Source: Caulochytrium protostelioides
Lineage: Eukaryota > Chytridiomycota > Caulochytriomycetes > Caulochytriales > Caulochytriaceae
Direction of reading: 5' to 3'
Assembly (NCBI GenBank): GCA_003615045.1
Contig: ML014185.1
Coordinates: 22,346-86,345, forward strand
Length of the DNA: 64,000 nt
The notes under the pieces were generated by a model. That model made no database searches. It had not been told where the DNA came from and was given only the letters and a program-made list of their open reading frames with translations. The position numbers and the translations under genes were made by a program. Below, piece by piece: positions 35,039 through 43,930 of the stretch (position 1 is its first letter; each line of letters starts with the position of its first letter).

Positions 35039-38000
35039 TCAGTCCCACTGGCGCATCAAGCGGCTTTGTGGATGCGTCCGCTGATAGAGCGGCGATGAGC
35101 GCTTCGGGCCAGGGACGCCGCGCCGGCGCGGGCCCTCCCATCCAGCCGTCCACGGCCGTTCGCGCGCCGTAGGCAGACCCGCATCGTCCTGCAGCGACCA
35201 GCCGACGTTGGCGCCCGACCGATGCGACTCCGCTTCGGCCTCGGCTTCTGCGGCGGCGGCAGCGGCGGCATCGTGGTCGGCGTCGGCGTCGGCGTCGGCC
35301 CCCGCCGCGCCCCCGACATCGGCATAGAGGCGCGGGAGCACCGTCCGCGCCGCCGCAGGCCGCAGCGACGACCGCGACGCCGAGGCACGCAACACGGCGT
35401 TTGCGGCGTTAGCGGCGGCGTAGCGCGGCGGGCTCGGCGGGCGGCGGGCCCGCGGCGCGGCCGACATGGCGCGGCGCAAGGGCGCCGACTCGGGGCCGGC
35501 GGCCGTATACGCCGCGTGCGCGCTCGGGCGGAACGCGCTGCCGGTGGAGAGGGGGCCGCCGCGTTGTGCGGCCGCGGACTCGGCGCCGTCGTGGCCTCCC
35601 GTGGTCGCGAAGGACGGGGTCGTCGTGAGGGGCATCGAACCCGCGCTGGGCTTGCGTAGCGACTGCAGCTCGTGCCGCAGCGCTGCAGCGTCCTGCAGCG
35701 CCGCATCGCGCTCGCGCATGAGCTGGTCAGTGTCCTGGGCTTCGTAGAGCTGGACCTTTTCCTGGAGATCGCGCAGCAAGCGGCCCATGTGGGCCATGGC
35801 GGCGTCGGGGCTCGTGGCGGCGGCAGCGACGGCGGCGGCGACGGTGGCCATACTCGATGTGGCGGCGGCGTTCGCGACGGCGCCGGCGGCTCCGAGTCCG
35901 CCGCGGCCGAGGTGCGGCCCGTCGGGTCCGAGCCAGAGCGACGCGGCGGCCATCTCGTAGGGATCCGTGCTGCCGCTGCCGCTGCCGCCAGCGGACTCGG
36001 TATACTGGCGGAGCTTGCGCTGCTCCGTCTTTAGGAGCCCGCGGAGCCGTTCGACGTCGGCTTCTTTGACCAGCAGGTCGCGCTGGAGCTTGGTGGTCGA
36101 GGCCTGGAGGTGGCGGATGCGGGCTTCGGACTCGCGCATGTGGTTCCACAGCTGGGCCTTGGCATCCACATTGGCCGCCGCGAGCTGCGCAATCTGGCGG
36201 TCGAGGGGCCGCCGCGTCGTGCCTTCCTGGACGAGGTGGTGGGATTGCATCGCGGCCAGCGTGGTCTTGAGAGTGCCGTTCTCGGCGAGCAGCTGCGCGA
36301 CGCGCGCATCGCTCTCGGCGCTCCGCGCGAGCATGGCCGCGACACGGGTCTCGTGCGGCGTCGCCATGCGCTGCTGGAACTTCTCGGTGAACGCCGTCTT
36401 TTTGGCCTCCGCAAAGAGGTGCATCACTTGGTGGTACAGCTCGACCCGAAACGTCGTAAAGCGCGTCTGGAGCTGGTGGATCTGTACAACCAGCTCGCGC
36501 ACGAGGTCTTCATACTCGAGCGCAACGCGGTTCCGGATCACGCGCTCGTCGGCCCGCTTGGTCTCGCGCTCCACCGCCAGCTCGCGCTGCAGCACGGCAT
36601 TCTCCATGAGGATAGACTGCGCCTTGGCGAACGCCATCAGCAGCGCCTCGCGGTGGACGGCCTCGCCGGCGTCATGGCGGCGCACGGCGTCGTGCAGCGC
36701 CGCCGTGGTGCGGTCATACCCAAGCTGCACGAGCCGGTCCTGCACGTCGGCATGCTGCCGTTGCAGACTCTGCACGCGCCGGCCAAACGCTTCGCTCAGC
36801 CGCTGCAGCGCTTCGAGCAGCAGGCGATCGACCGCGGTCGCGGTGGCGGTCGCGCCGGCGTCGGCGTCAGCGTCGGATGTGAGATAGGGCGCCAGGTCGC
36901 GGCGAAGCTGGGCGAGCGGGGCCAGCAGTGCGTCAAGGTCGGCGCCGTCGACGTGCGCGCGCAGCGCATTCAGCACGCTGGCGTGCGCGGGCTGCGGGTG
37001 GTGCCGGTGATGCGCGCCGTGGGGGTCGAGTCGCGCGGGCTCGTTCAGATGCAGGGAGGACGCGAGCGACCGGGACGTCGACGCGGCCGACAGCAGCGCT
37101 TCCGGATCGTTGGGCCGGTATGCCACCCCATCGCCGTTTGGCAGAGCGAGTCGGTGCACCGCCAACAGCTGACTCACGTCATGCAGCACGGCTTCCTGCA
37201 CCAGCACGCGGCGCCAGGTAAACGCATGGCTGAGCCACCCGTGGAGCGCATGGTACTGCATGGCCGCGAACGTGGCAAACCGCACGATCGTCAGGCCCGG
37301 TAAGCGGACAAACAGCTGCAGCGGGCACCGTTGGTTCAAGAGCATGCGCAGCGCGTTCGACTCGGCCGAGTCGGCGGCGAGCTCGCTGTCGATCGCGCCG
37401 GACGCGATCGTCGCCGTCGTCTGCGACTGCTGCGCAATCATCGCTTCCACCAGCGGCGCGAGGACCAGCTGCTGGTAATGCTGCGCCACGACAGCGCGAT
37501 CGAACTCCGCCGGCGCGTCGGCCGCGTCGAGCGTCAGCCGCGCCGCAAACGCAAGCCGCAAGTTGATCAACCGGTGCAGCAGATCCATGTAGTGCCGACA
37601 CCGCTCGGCCATCACGATATCGGGCGCGACGTCCACGGGCCAGTGATCGCTCAGAGGCCACCCCAGATCCTCGCCGACGCCGTCGGCGCTCGTGTCGGAA
37701 CGTCGACGGCCGCTCATGCCCCGCGCGGCGCCGCGGGACGGGCGGCGGCTAGCGTTGGCCGGCAGCAGCCCAGGCCGACGGCCGCGGCCGATGCCGCTCA
37801 TCAGAATGCTGGTGGCGCCGCCGGCGCCAGGCGCCGCGACGGTCTCTGACGATGCCGCCGCCGCCATCGCATCGGCGACGTCGTCGGTTCCGAGCAGCAA
37901 GTGGCGCTCCATCGCGGCGTCCCGACTGGCGCGGAGCTCCTGCAGATCCATCTGCCACGTCTTGTCGACGTCGCTGAAGTGCGCGTCCGCCAGGGTATAC

Positions 38001-41000
38001 GCTTCGTCAAACAGCCGTCGGGCCCGCGCGATCGCTAGCCACGGTCGCAGCGGCACAGAGGCTGCCGGCCCCGCCGCTGCGCGTCGCACCTCGTCCGTGT
38101 CCATCAGCAGGTGGTACACGCTGAAGTCGTGGTAAAACTGGATCCGCGTGCGCCACACGTCGCGCTGGCGCCGCCAGAACCGTATCAGGTGCGAAATGTG
38201 CAGCGCGGCCGAGCCGCGGCCGTGCTGCGAGGCGTCGTAGAACAGCGTCCACTGTGCGAACCGCCCGAGCTGGGCTTTCACGAGGCTCAGAGCGCTCAGG
38301 ACCATCTCGTCGTGGCGGGCGTCGCGCGCCGCGGCGCTCGTGCCGGCGCCCGCGGCGCCTGCGCGGTAGCACGCGGCCCGGCGGCAGTGGGCCACGACGT
38401 CGCCGACCGTCTCCCACACGAGCGCCGACAGCGCGGCTAGCTCGCGGTAGGACCCGGCGTCCACGAGGCGCTGGCGTGCCGCGAATGCGTTGTCCATGAT
38501 GGGGGGCACGACGACATCGCTGGCCACGAGCGTCAACATCGCAAGGTCGGGGATACTCCAGAACGTCGTGACGTGCGGCTTCGAGACGATCGTGCGCGCG
38601 CCGGTGGCGGGATCGCGCTGCGTCACGCTGAAGTCCAGCGTCTCGGGCGCTATCTCGGTATCATACGGCGTCAGCGGGTCGGTGGCCGCCGTGGCATGGC
38701 CTGCGGGCGGCTTGGCTCTAGCTCGGGGGCTGCCGGCGGCGGTTTGGCTCGTAGCGGACGGCCACTTGAATAGCGCTTTGCCCCAGAGCGTCCCGTGCGC
38801 GTCGCGCTGGAAGGCCGCGGGCACCCGGATGAGCGCCGCTCGCACCTCGAAAGCCTCGGCGAGCGCATGCATGTTCTCAAGATACCACGCGACGTGGTCG
38901 CGCTTGCAGCGGTCGCGGTCGAAGTGGGGGTCGGCGCCGGCGCCGCGGACGAGGCTCTGCCAGCTCATCACGAGCGCGCGGCGGAAGACTCGCTTGAGGA
39001 CGCCGTGCTGCTGGACCAACGCACTGTAGTAGATCCCGGACGGCGCTTGCGCGGGCAGCGTGTGGCGGCCGAGCGTCGCGACCAGCTTCCCCTTCATCGC
39101 CGTGGTCACCATGACCGGCGTGGCGAGATCGAACGTGGCAAACAGGAGCATGTGGTGGATCGCGACGGCCGCCGCGAGGAGGCGACCTTCCAGGTGTTCC
39201 AGGACGACAGCCTGCGCGTGGGCCTGCGGGCCGCCGCTCTCGAGCCACGCCGCCACGTCCGCCGCCGGCTGCATTAGACCTGTCAGCTCGGGTACCGCCA
39301 GCTCGTCCGAATACAACGGCACGGCCAGGGTCTCGGCTGCCGCGCCGCCGCGCCGGCCATGCCGAGCTGCAGTCGCGCCGCCGGCGCCCGCCAGAACCGT
39401 GCCGCGGCTCGATGGGTCGCCGCTGCCGGCCATCATCCCATCCACGTTGTCGTCGTCCTCTTCTTCCTCTGGGTCATGGTGCATCGACCACCCGCCGCCG
39501 CCGCCACTGTCATGGTGCAGCGCGGCTTCCGAGTCGCGGGGCGCGCCGCCCGACGCGGCCGACGCGCCCTCCCGGCCGGCGGACGGGCTCGCTTTGAGAA
39601 TTGAGGTCCAGTTCAGCGGACTCAAGCGCAGCGGCGGCGTCGTCGTGGCGCCGAGGCCTTTGCACGTGTCGATGTAGGCTTTCTGCCACTGGCTGTTCTG
39701 GTGGGCGCGATCAAAGAGTAGCATGACCTGGATCTGGCGGACGACGCTGCCGACGAGCCGCGTGCGGAGCGGTGGCGATCCATGGTCCATGGACGGCGAC
39801 GGGCGTGATGCCGACGAGGCGGCCGCGGGCGGCGGAGCGCTGGACGCCGTGAGAATCCAGGCGCTGTTTTGCATGTGCTCCTCGTGCGAAAAGGCCGCGG
39901 CCGCCGGCGCCAGCTCGGGATCCACCGGACACGTCACGGCGAGACGGGTGGCCCCGTCATCGTCATCCAGCAGGATGCCGCGGAACGCTTGCCACAGATG
40001 CGTTTCCATCAGCGCAGGGTCGAATGAAGCTTGGGATGCCATGGCGGCGGCCGCGGCCGCGGTCGCGGTGGCGGCGGCGGCGGCGCCCGCCGACGGGTTC
40101 GCGGTCGCCGACAGCGTCGTCGTGGATGCGATCGTCGCGCCGGCCGGGGCGGCCGCCGTCGGGGCGAGGGCCGAGCGCGGCCGCGGCGTGGCGCCGCGCG
40201 TGGCGAGCTGAATCCACTGCTGCTGCACGGTCTGAGCGCATGTCAGCACGTGCATGACGTCGCGCAGCTCGGGAACCCGGCGCAGGATCGGTTCCTCGGG
40301 GCTGAACGTGTGGAGGCGGCACAGATGACCGCCGGGCAGCGTCGACATGGATGACGGCGGCAGCGGCGCCGCTGCGACGCCACTCTGGCGGGTCACGGCG
40401 GCCACGAGGTCGTGGACGAGCCGCTGCTGCGCCTGGACGGCCTGCGTGGCGGTGCGCCAGCGCGCGAACACAGCCCCCGGATCGCAGGCAAGGTCAAACA
40501 CGGGCCGCGACACCATGACGTCCTCCAGATACGCCGCGAGGGCTTCGCGCGCGTCGGGCGCCACGACATGTTCCCACAAATGCATGAGCGTCTCGACCAG
40601 CAGCGCCTTCTCGCGCTGGTAGCGGCATTCAGCCTCCATGCCCGCGAGCAGCAGGGCCGCGGCGTCCAGCGCCGGGTTGTGCAGCGTCATGGCGTCCCAG
40701 GCCTGCGTGACGCGCTGCACCGCCGGATGCGCGGCGCTCGCGGCCGTCAGCTCCTGGATCCGGTTCTTGGTCTGCTGCACGAGCGTCATACTCGGCACGC
40801 TGTGGTGCTTCGCCATCGCGCACGTGAGCACCCGCATCACGTCGAACTCCAGCGTCTCCAGCGCCGGCGCCGCCGTCTCGTAGACCAGCGGCGCCGGGTG
40901 CTCGTGGTGCGCGTCCGCGGCCGCGTGCACAGCCGCGTGCCAGTCGGTCACGACCCGGCGGTCCTCGGCCAGCAGCGGCTCTGGGAACCGCGCCGCGCCG

Positions 41001-43474
41001 CCGTGGGACGCGCGCGGGTCCGCCGCGGTGCGGTACGCGGCCATCTTGAGCTGCTGCAGCAACTCGTCCGGCGGCGTGACCGCCGTCGCGAAGGGCGTCG
41101 CGGCCGGGGTCGCTGCAGCGGCGGCCGCAGCGGCTGAAGACGACACCGCCGCGCCACTGCCGCCGCCGCCCGAGCCGGACCGCGTGGCAAGACCGGCGTC
41201 GGCGGGATCGGCGTCGGGGGGACCGGCGCCTGACGTGGACGCGGCGTTCGCGCCCGACGGCATCGAGAGCGCCGCGCCGCCGCCGCCGCCGGACCCGCCC
41301 GCGGCATGGGCGCCGCTGCTCGGGCCCCCGGTGGGCGGGAATGCGAGGTCGGCGGCGTCGCGCAGGGTGACTGTCATCTCGTGGCGGCGGCCCTGCCGGC
41401 CGGCCGGGGGCCGCGCGCTGCACACGTCCGACCGCAGTCGCCGCTTCACGGAGATCATGTAGTTGAGGAAGCTGTGAAGACTCTGCCGCGTCTCGAGCAG
41501 CTTGAGAAACCGCAGCTCGACGAACGCGCGAATCGTGTGGGGACTCAGCAGCGGCGTCGGCGCCGCGGACGCGGACGCGGACGCCGCCGTGGCCGCGCCG
41601 CTGGACGCCGTGGCCGCCGCGGCCGCCGCCGACGGCGTGCTGCCGCCGTTCACGGTCGCGCCCGCGGCGCTCGCCAGCGCCGTGGCCGCGCCGCCCGCCG
41701 TGGCGGACGCCGCGGCATCGTGGGCGGCCGACGCGGCGGCGGCCGTCTCGATCTGGCCCGAGACTGTCATGCGCCGGATGGCGGCCGTGATGCGGCGCTG
41801 GACATCGGTCTCGGGCAGGACGACCGTGAAGTACTCGGCGAGCAGCTCCATGTCGAGATCGGCGTGGTTGGCGAGGAAGGCGGCTTCGGCGTGCGCGGCG
41901 TCGGGCCGCCGCCCGCACTGCAGCCACGGCGGCAGCAGCCCGCTGTCCAGCGGGGGCCCCGTGGCGTTGCTCGCCGGCAGCGTCTGCAGCGCGGAGTACC
42001 GCTGTCCGAGGAGGGCCTCGACCTCGTACGCAAGCGGGTGGCCCTCGTCCACATGCGGCGCGGCCTCGACTGCAAAGTGGCGCAGCAGCTGTAGCAGCTG
42101 CGTCGGGAACGCTTGGGCGAAGCCGTCCTTCCGCGGCAGCGGCGGCGATGGCGGCTGCTGTGCCGCCGCGTGCTGGATCTGGTAGAACGTCTCCCGCAGC
42201 CCCAATTGGCCGAGCGCCGCGCACCGGTGCAGCCCGAGACGGATCCGCCGCGATGTGGCCGCGGTTTCCTCCGCGGCCCAAGCCGCGAGAAACAGCAGGT
42301 GGTCTGGCGACAGCCGCGGTTGTGCCGCGTGGGTCGTCATCGTCGTGACGGCGTCCCCGCCGCCGCCGCGGCGGCGTCGTGCTGAGAGTGACGGCTGTCG
42401 CGCCATCTCGGGGCCGCTCGGGGAGCGATAGGCGCGGCCCGATACGGAGGTCCCACTTGGTTGGTGGTTGTCATTGTCGCTGTTGTTGTTGTTGTTCTGA
42501 CCGCCGTCACTGTCGCCGCCGTCGCCGTCCGGGTCGAGACGTGGTGGCGGCGGGGACGGCAGCAGCTGCTGGAGCTGCGCCATCCGGGTATGCAGCACCG
42601 CCAAGTGCCGGACAAACAGCTCCTTGCGGGCCGCGGCTTTGCGCGGATCCTGCGCGGCATAGGTCTCCCACCGGGTTTTGACGAGCTGAGCGTCGATCAT
42701 AGCGGCCGCCAGCGATTCTTCGGCGGCGGCGTAGGCCAGCGCCACGCAGTCCGTTTCATCGATCTCCCGCGCCACGGCGTCGTCGCCGTCGCCGCCATCG
42801 TCAGGGTCACTCATCTCCGGATCATCATCGCTCTCCGATGGCGCGTCGCGCTCCGTCTCAGCGACAGATTGGGCACACATCGCGCCGATCGACCGTGGAC
42901 CCGCCGGCCGGACGGCGGCGGCGAGCATCCGCGCGCGGAGCCGGTCGTGCCGCGGCCCATACAGGGGCGGCGGCCGGTCCGTCGTCGGCGGCGCCATGCG
43001 GTGCGTCGCAATGCCGTCCACCCAGTGCCGCCGCTGCTGCGGTAGCCCGGCGAGCGTCGGCAGCACGTCGTCGCGGAGTTTGAAGGCCGAGGTCGAGAAA
43101 GACTCGGCGGCGGCGGCGCCGGGGAGATCGGTCTGGGAGGGGTCGACGCCGACGCCGTCGCCCGCGAGCCGCGGCGTGCTCGGGACGGGCGCCGCGTCGT
43201 CACGGAAACCCTGGACGTGGGCGACGAGCGTCGCGAGATGGCGTCGCAGCTGCGCGTGCTGCGCCACGTAGCGCGCCTCGAGCTGCCGCTGCGCAGCCTG
43301 CGTGTCCAGCAGGGTCTTAACCACGGGGATCGCGGACAGCGGCGTGATGCCGCCGGCGGCACCGACCGCATCGGCCGTGGCGGCGAGCGGGTGCCCGGGG
43401 GATGCGAGGGCGGCGGCGGCGGCGGCGGCCTCGTGGCCGGCGGCGGCGCCCGCGGCGCCCGCTGAGGCCGACAT
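35039..43474 (-). CDS. Giant coiled-coil protein, CCDC162-like (cilium-associated family, tentative)
   Basis: This 2811-residue protein is mostly helical with low-complexity insertions. The N-terminus (residues 45-100: AIPVVKTLLDTQAAQRQLEA, then HAQLRRHLATLVAHVQGF) resembles the opening of the DUF4549/CCDC162 family. Middle segments such as FVELRFLKLLETRQSLHSFL and YRQL/REKALLVETLMHLWEHVV fit a long helical scaffold. The region at about 2250-2510 is a clear coiled coil (AKAQSILMENAVLQRELAVE, ALEYEDLVRELVVQIHQLQT), and a second coiled coil lies near 2560-2610. The C-terminus is Ala/Arg/Ser-rich. The family match is from memory of overall pattern and needs a profile search; if right, it supports a flagellated life stage. 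ATG 43474 is preferred to the frame's first ATG at 43720 because the upstream part is Arg/Pro-rich and not protein-like. Confidence 0.55.
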   Translation of the reverse strand: MSASAGAAGAAAGHEAAAAAAALASPGHPLAATADAVGAAGGITPLSAIPVVKTLLDTQAAQRQLEARYVAQHAQLRRHLATLVAHVQGFRDDAAPVPSTPRLAGDGVGVDPSQTDLPGAAAAESFSTSAFKLRDDVLPTLAGLPQQRRHWVDGIATHRMAPPTTDRPPPLYGPRHDRLRARMLAAAVRPAGPRSIGAMCAQSVAETERDAPSESDDDPEMSDPDDGGDGDDAVAREIDETDCVALAYAAAEESLAAAMIDAQLVKTRWETYAAQDPRKAAARKELFVRHLAVLHTRMAQLQQLLPSPPPPRLDPDGDGGDSDGGQNNNNNSDNDNHQPSGTSVSGRAYRSPSGPEMARQPSLSARRRRGGGGDAVTTMTTHAAQPRLSPDHLLFLAAWAAEETAATSRRIRLGLHRCAALGQLGLRETFYQIQHAAAQQPPSPPLPRKDGFAQAFPTQLLQLLRHFAVEAAPHVDEGHPLAYEVEALLGQRYSALQTLPASNATGPPLDSGLLPPWLQCGRRPDAAHAEAAFLANHADLDMELLAEYFTVVLPETDVQRRITAAIRRMTVSGQIETAAAASAAHDAAASATAGGAATALASAAGATVNGGSTPSAAAAAATASSGAATAASASASAAPTPLLSPHTIRAFVELRFLKLLETRQSLHSFLNYMISVKRRLRSDVCSARPPAGRQGRRHEMTVTLRDAADLAFPPTGGPSSGAHAAGGSGGGGGAALSMPSGANAASTSGAGPPDADPADAGLATRSGSGGGGSGAAVSSSAAAAAAAATPAATPFATAVTPPDELLQQLKMAAYRTAADPRASHGGAARFPEPLLAEDRRVVTDWHAAVHAAADAHHEHPAPLVYETAAPALETLEFDVMRVLTCAMAKHHSVPSMTLVQQTKNRIQELTAASAAHPAVQRVTQAWDAMTLHNPALDAAALLLAGMEAECRYQREKALLVETLMHLWEHVVAPDAREALAAYLEDVMVSRPVFDLACDPGAVFARWRTATQAVQAQQRLVHDLVAAVTRQSGVAAAPLPPSSMSTLPGGHLCRLHTFSPEEPILRRVPELRDVMHVLTCAQTVQQQWIQLATRGATPRPRSALAPTAAAPAGATIASTTTLSATANPSAGAAAAATATAAAAAAMASQASFDPALMETHLWQAFRGILLDDDDGATRLAVTCPVDPELAPAAAAFSHEEHMQNSAWILTASSAPPPAAASSASRPSPSMDHGSPPLRTRLVGSVVRQIQVMLLFDRAHQNSQWQKAYIDTCKGLGATTTPPLRLSPLNWTSILKASPSAGREGASAASGGAPRDSEAALHHDSGGGGGWSMHHDPEEEEDDDNVDGMMAGSGDPSSRGTVLAGAGGATAARHGRRGGAAAETLAVPLYSDELAVPELTGLMQPAADVAAWLESGGPQAHAQAVVLEHLEGRLLAAAVAIHHMLLFATFDLATPVMVTTAMKGKLVATLGRHTLPAQAPSGIYYSALVQQHGVLKRVFRRALVMSWQSLVRGAGADPHFDRDRCKRDHVAWYLENMHALAEAFEVRAALIRVPAAFQRDAHGTLWGKALFKWPSATSQTAAGSPRARAKPPAGHATAATDPLTPYDTEIAPETLDFSVTQRDPATGARTIVSKPHVTTFWSIPDLAMLTLVASDVVVPPIMDNAFAARQRLVDAGSYRELAALSALVWETVGDVVAHCRRAACYRAGAAGAGTSAAARDARHDEMVLSALSLVKAQLGRFAQWTLFYDASQHGRGSAALHISHLIRFWRRQRDVWRTRIQFYHDFSVYHLLMDTDEVRRAAAGPAASVPLRPWLAIARARRLFDEAYTLADAHFSDVDKTWQMDLQELRASRDAAMERHLLLGTDDVADAMAAAASSETVAAPGAGGATSILMSGIGRGRRPGLLPANASRRPSRGAARGMSGRRRSDTSADGVGEDLGWPLSDHWPVDVAPDIVMAERCRHYMDLLHRLINLRLAFAARLTLDAADAPAEFDRAVVAQHYQQLVLAPLVEAMIAQQSQTTATIASGAIDSELAADSAESNALRMLLNQRCPLQLFVRLPGLTIVRFATFAAMQYHALHGWLSHAFTWRRVLVQEAVLHDVSQLLAVHRLALPNGDGVAYRPNDPEALLSAASTSRSLASSLHLNEPARLDPHGAHHRHHPQPAHASVLNALRAHVDGADLDALLAPLAQLRRDLAPYLTSDADADAGATATATAVDRLLLEALQRLSEAFGRRVQSLQRQHADVQDRLVQLGYDRTTAALHDAVRRHDAGEAVHREALLMAFAKAQSILMENAVLQRELAVERETKRADERVIRNRVALEYEDLVRELVVQIHQLQTRFTTFRVELYHQVMHLFAEAKKTAFTEKFQQRMATPHETRVAAMLARSAESDARVAQLLAENGTLKTTLAAMQSHHLVQEGTTRRPLDRQIAQLAAANVDAKAQLWNHMRESEARIRHLQASTTKLQRDLLVKEADVERLRGLLKTEQRKLRQYTESAGGSGSGSTDPYEMAAASLWLGPDGPHLGRGGLGAAGAVANAAATSSMATVAAAVAAAATSPDAAMAHMGRLLRDLQEKVQLYEAQDTDQLMRERDAALQDAAALRHELQSLRKPSAGSMPLTTTPSFATTGGHDGAESAAAQRGGPLSTGSAFRPSAHAAYTAAGPESAPLRRAMSAAPRARRPPSPPRYAAANAANAVLRASASRSSLRPAAARTVLPRLYADVGGAAGADADADADHDAAAAAAAEAEAEAESHRSGANVGWSLQDDAGLPTARERPWTAGWEGPRRRGVPGPKRSSPLYQRTHPQSRLMRQWD

Positions 43475-43671
43475 GGCGCCGCTTAGAGGAGAGGGATCGG
43501 GAATGGCGTCAGGGCGACGGACGCCATGCCGTGGCGATCGATCGCGCGAGGACGGAGGTCGGCAGCGACGGTCGCGGCGGCATGCGGAGGGGCCAGCAGG
43601 GTGGCGTGCACGAGGAGCGCCGGTCGACGTTGTCGGGCAGCCAGAAGGCGCAAGAGAAGCGCCCGTGACGA

Positions 43672-43691
43672 CAGAACGATCGATCGTTCTG
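43672..43691. promoter_or_regulatory. Perfect 20-bp palindrome upstream of the CCDC162-like gene
   Basis: CAGAACGATCGATCGTTCTG is its own reverse complement and lies 198-217 bases before the ATG at 43474. A second palindrome with the same ATCGATC core, GCGATCGATCGC, sits at 43534-43545. A dimeric regulator could bind here; no factor is known to me. Confidence 0.4.
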
Positions 43692-43857
43692 GTTGATCCG
43701 CGCCATAGTGGTTGATCCATGTCTCTATTATCTGATATCTGACTGCCACGATTCGCCGCGAGTCCGCGTCACGCGACGTCCCACTTCACAGCGTCCCGAT
43801 CCCGACGATCGGCCGCTGGCCGGGCATGTACGACGGTTTCGACCTCCGATCAGCGGC

Positions 43858-43892
43858 GGCTAAGCCACCGGCTAAGCCACCGGCTCAGCCAC
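43858..43892. repeat. Three tandem 12-base units
   Basis: The unit ggctaagccacc occurs twice exactly and a third time with two changes, directly after the arrestin-like stop on the minus strand. Confidence 0.8.
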
Positions 43893-43930
43893 GCAGACGA
43901 GGCCCCGCGTGGTGCTGAAGCCGGGCGCCA

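Larger units (their letters stand above)
43475..43930. other. Promoter region of the CCDC162-like gene and 3' spacer of the arrestin gene
   Basis: The gap holds two ATCGATCG-cored palindromes (43534-43545 and 43672-43691) and, near the arrestin 3' end, three copies of a 12-base unit of type GGCTAAGCCACC at 43858-43892. No gene seen. Confidence 0.5.
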
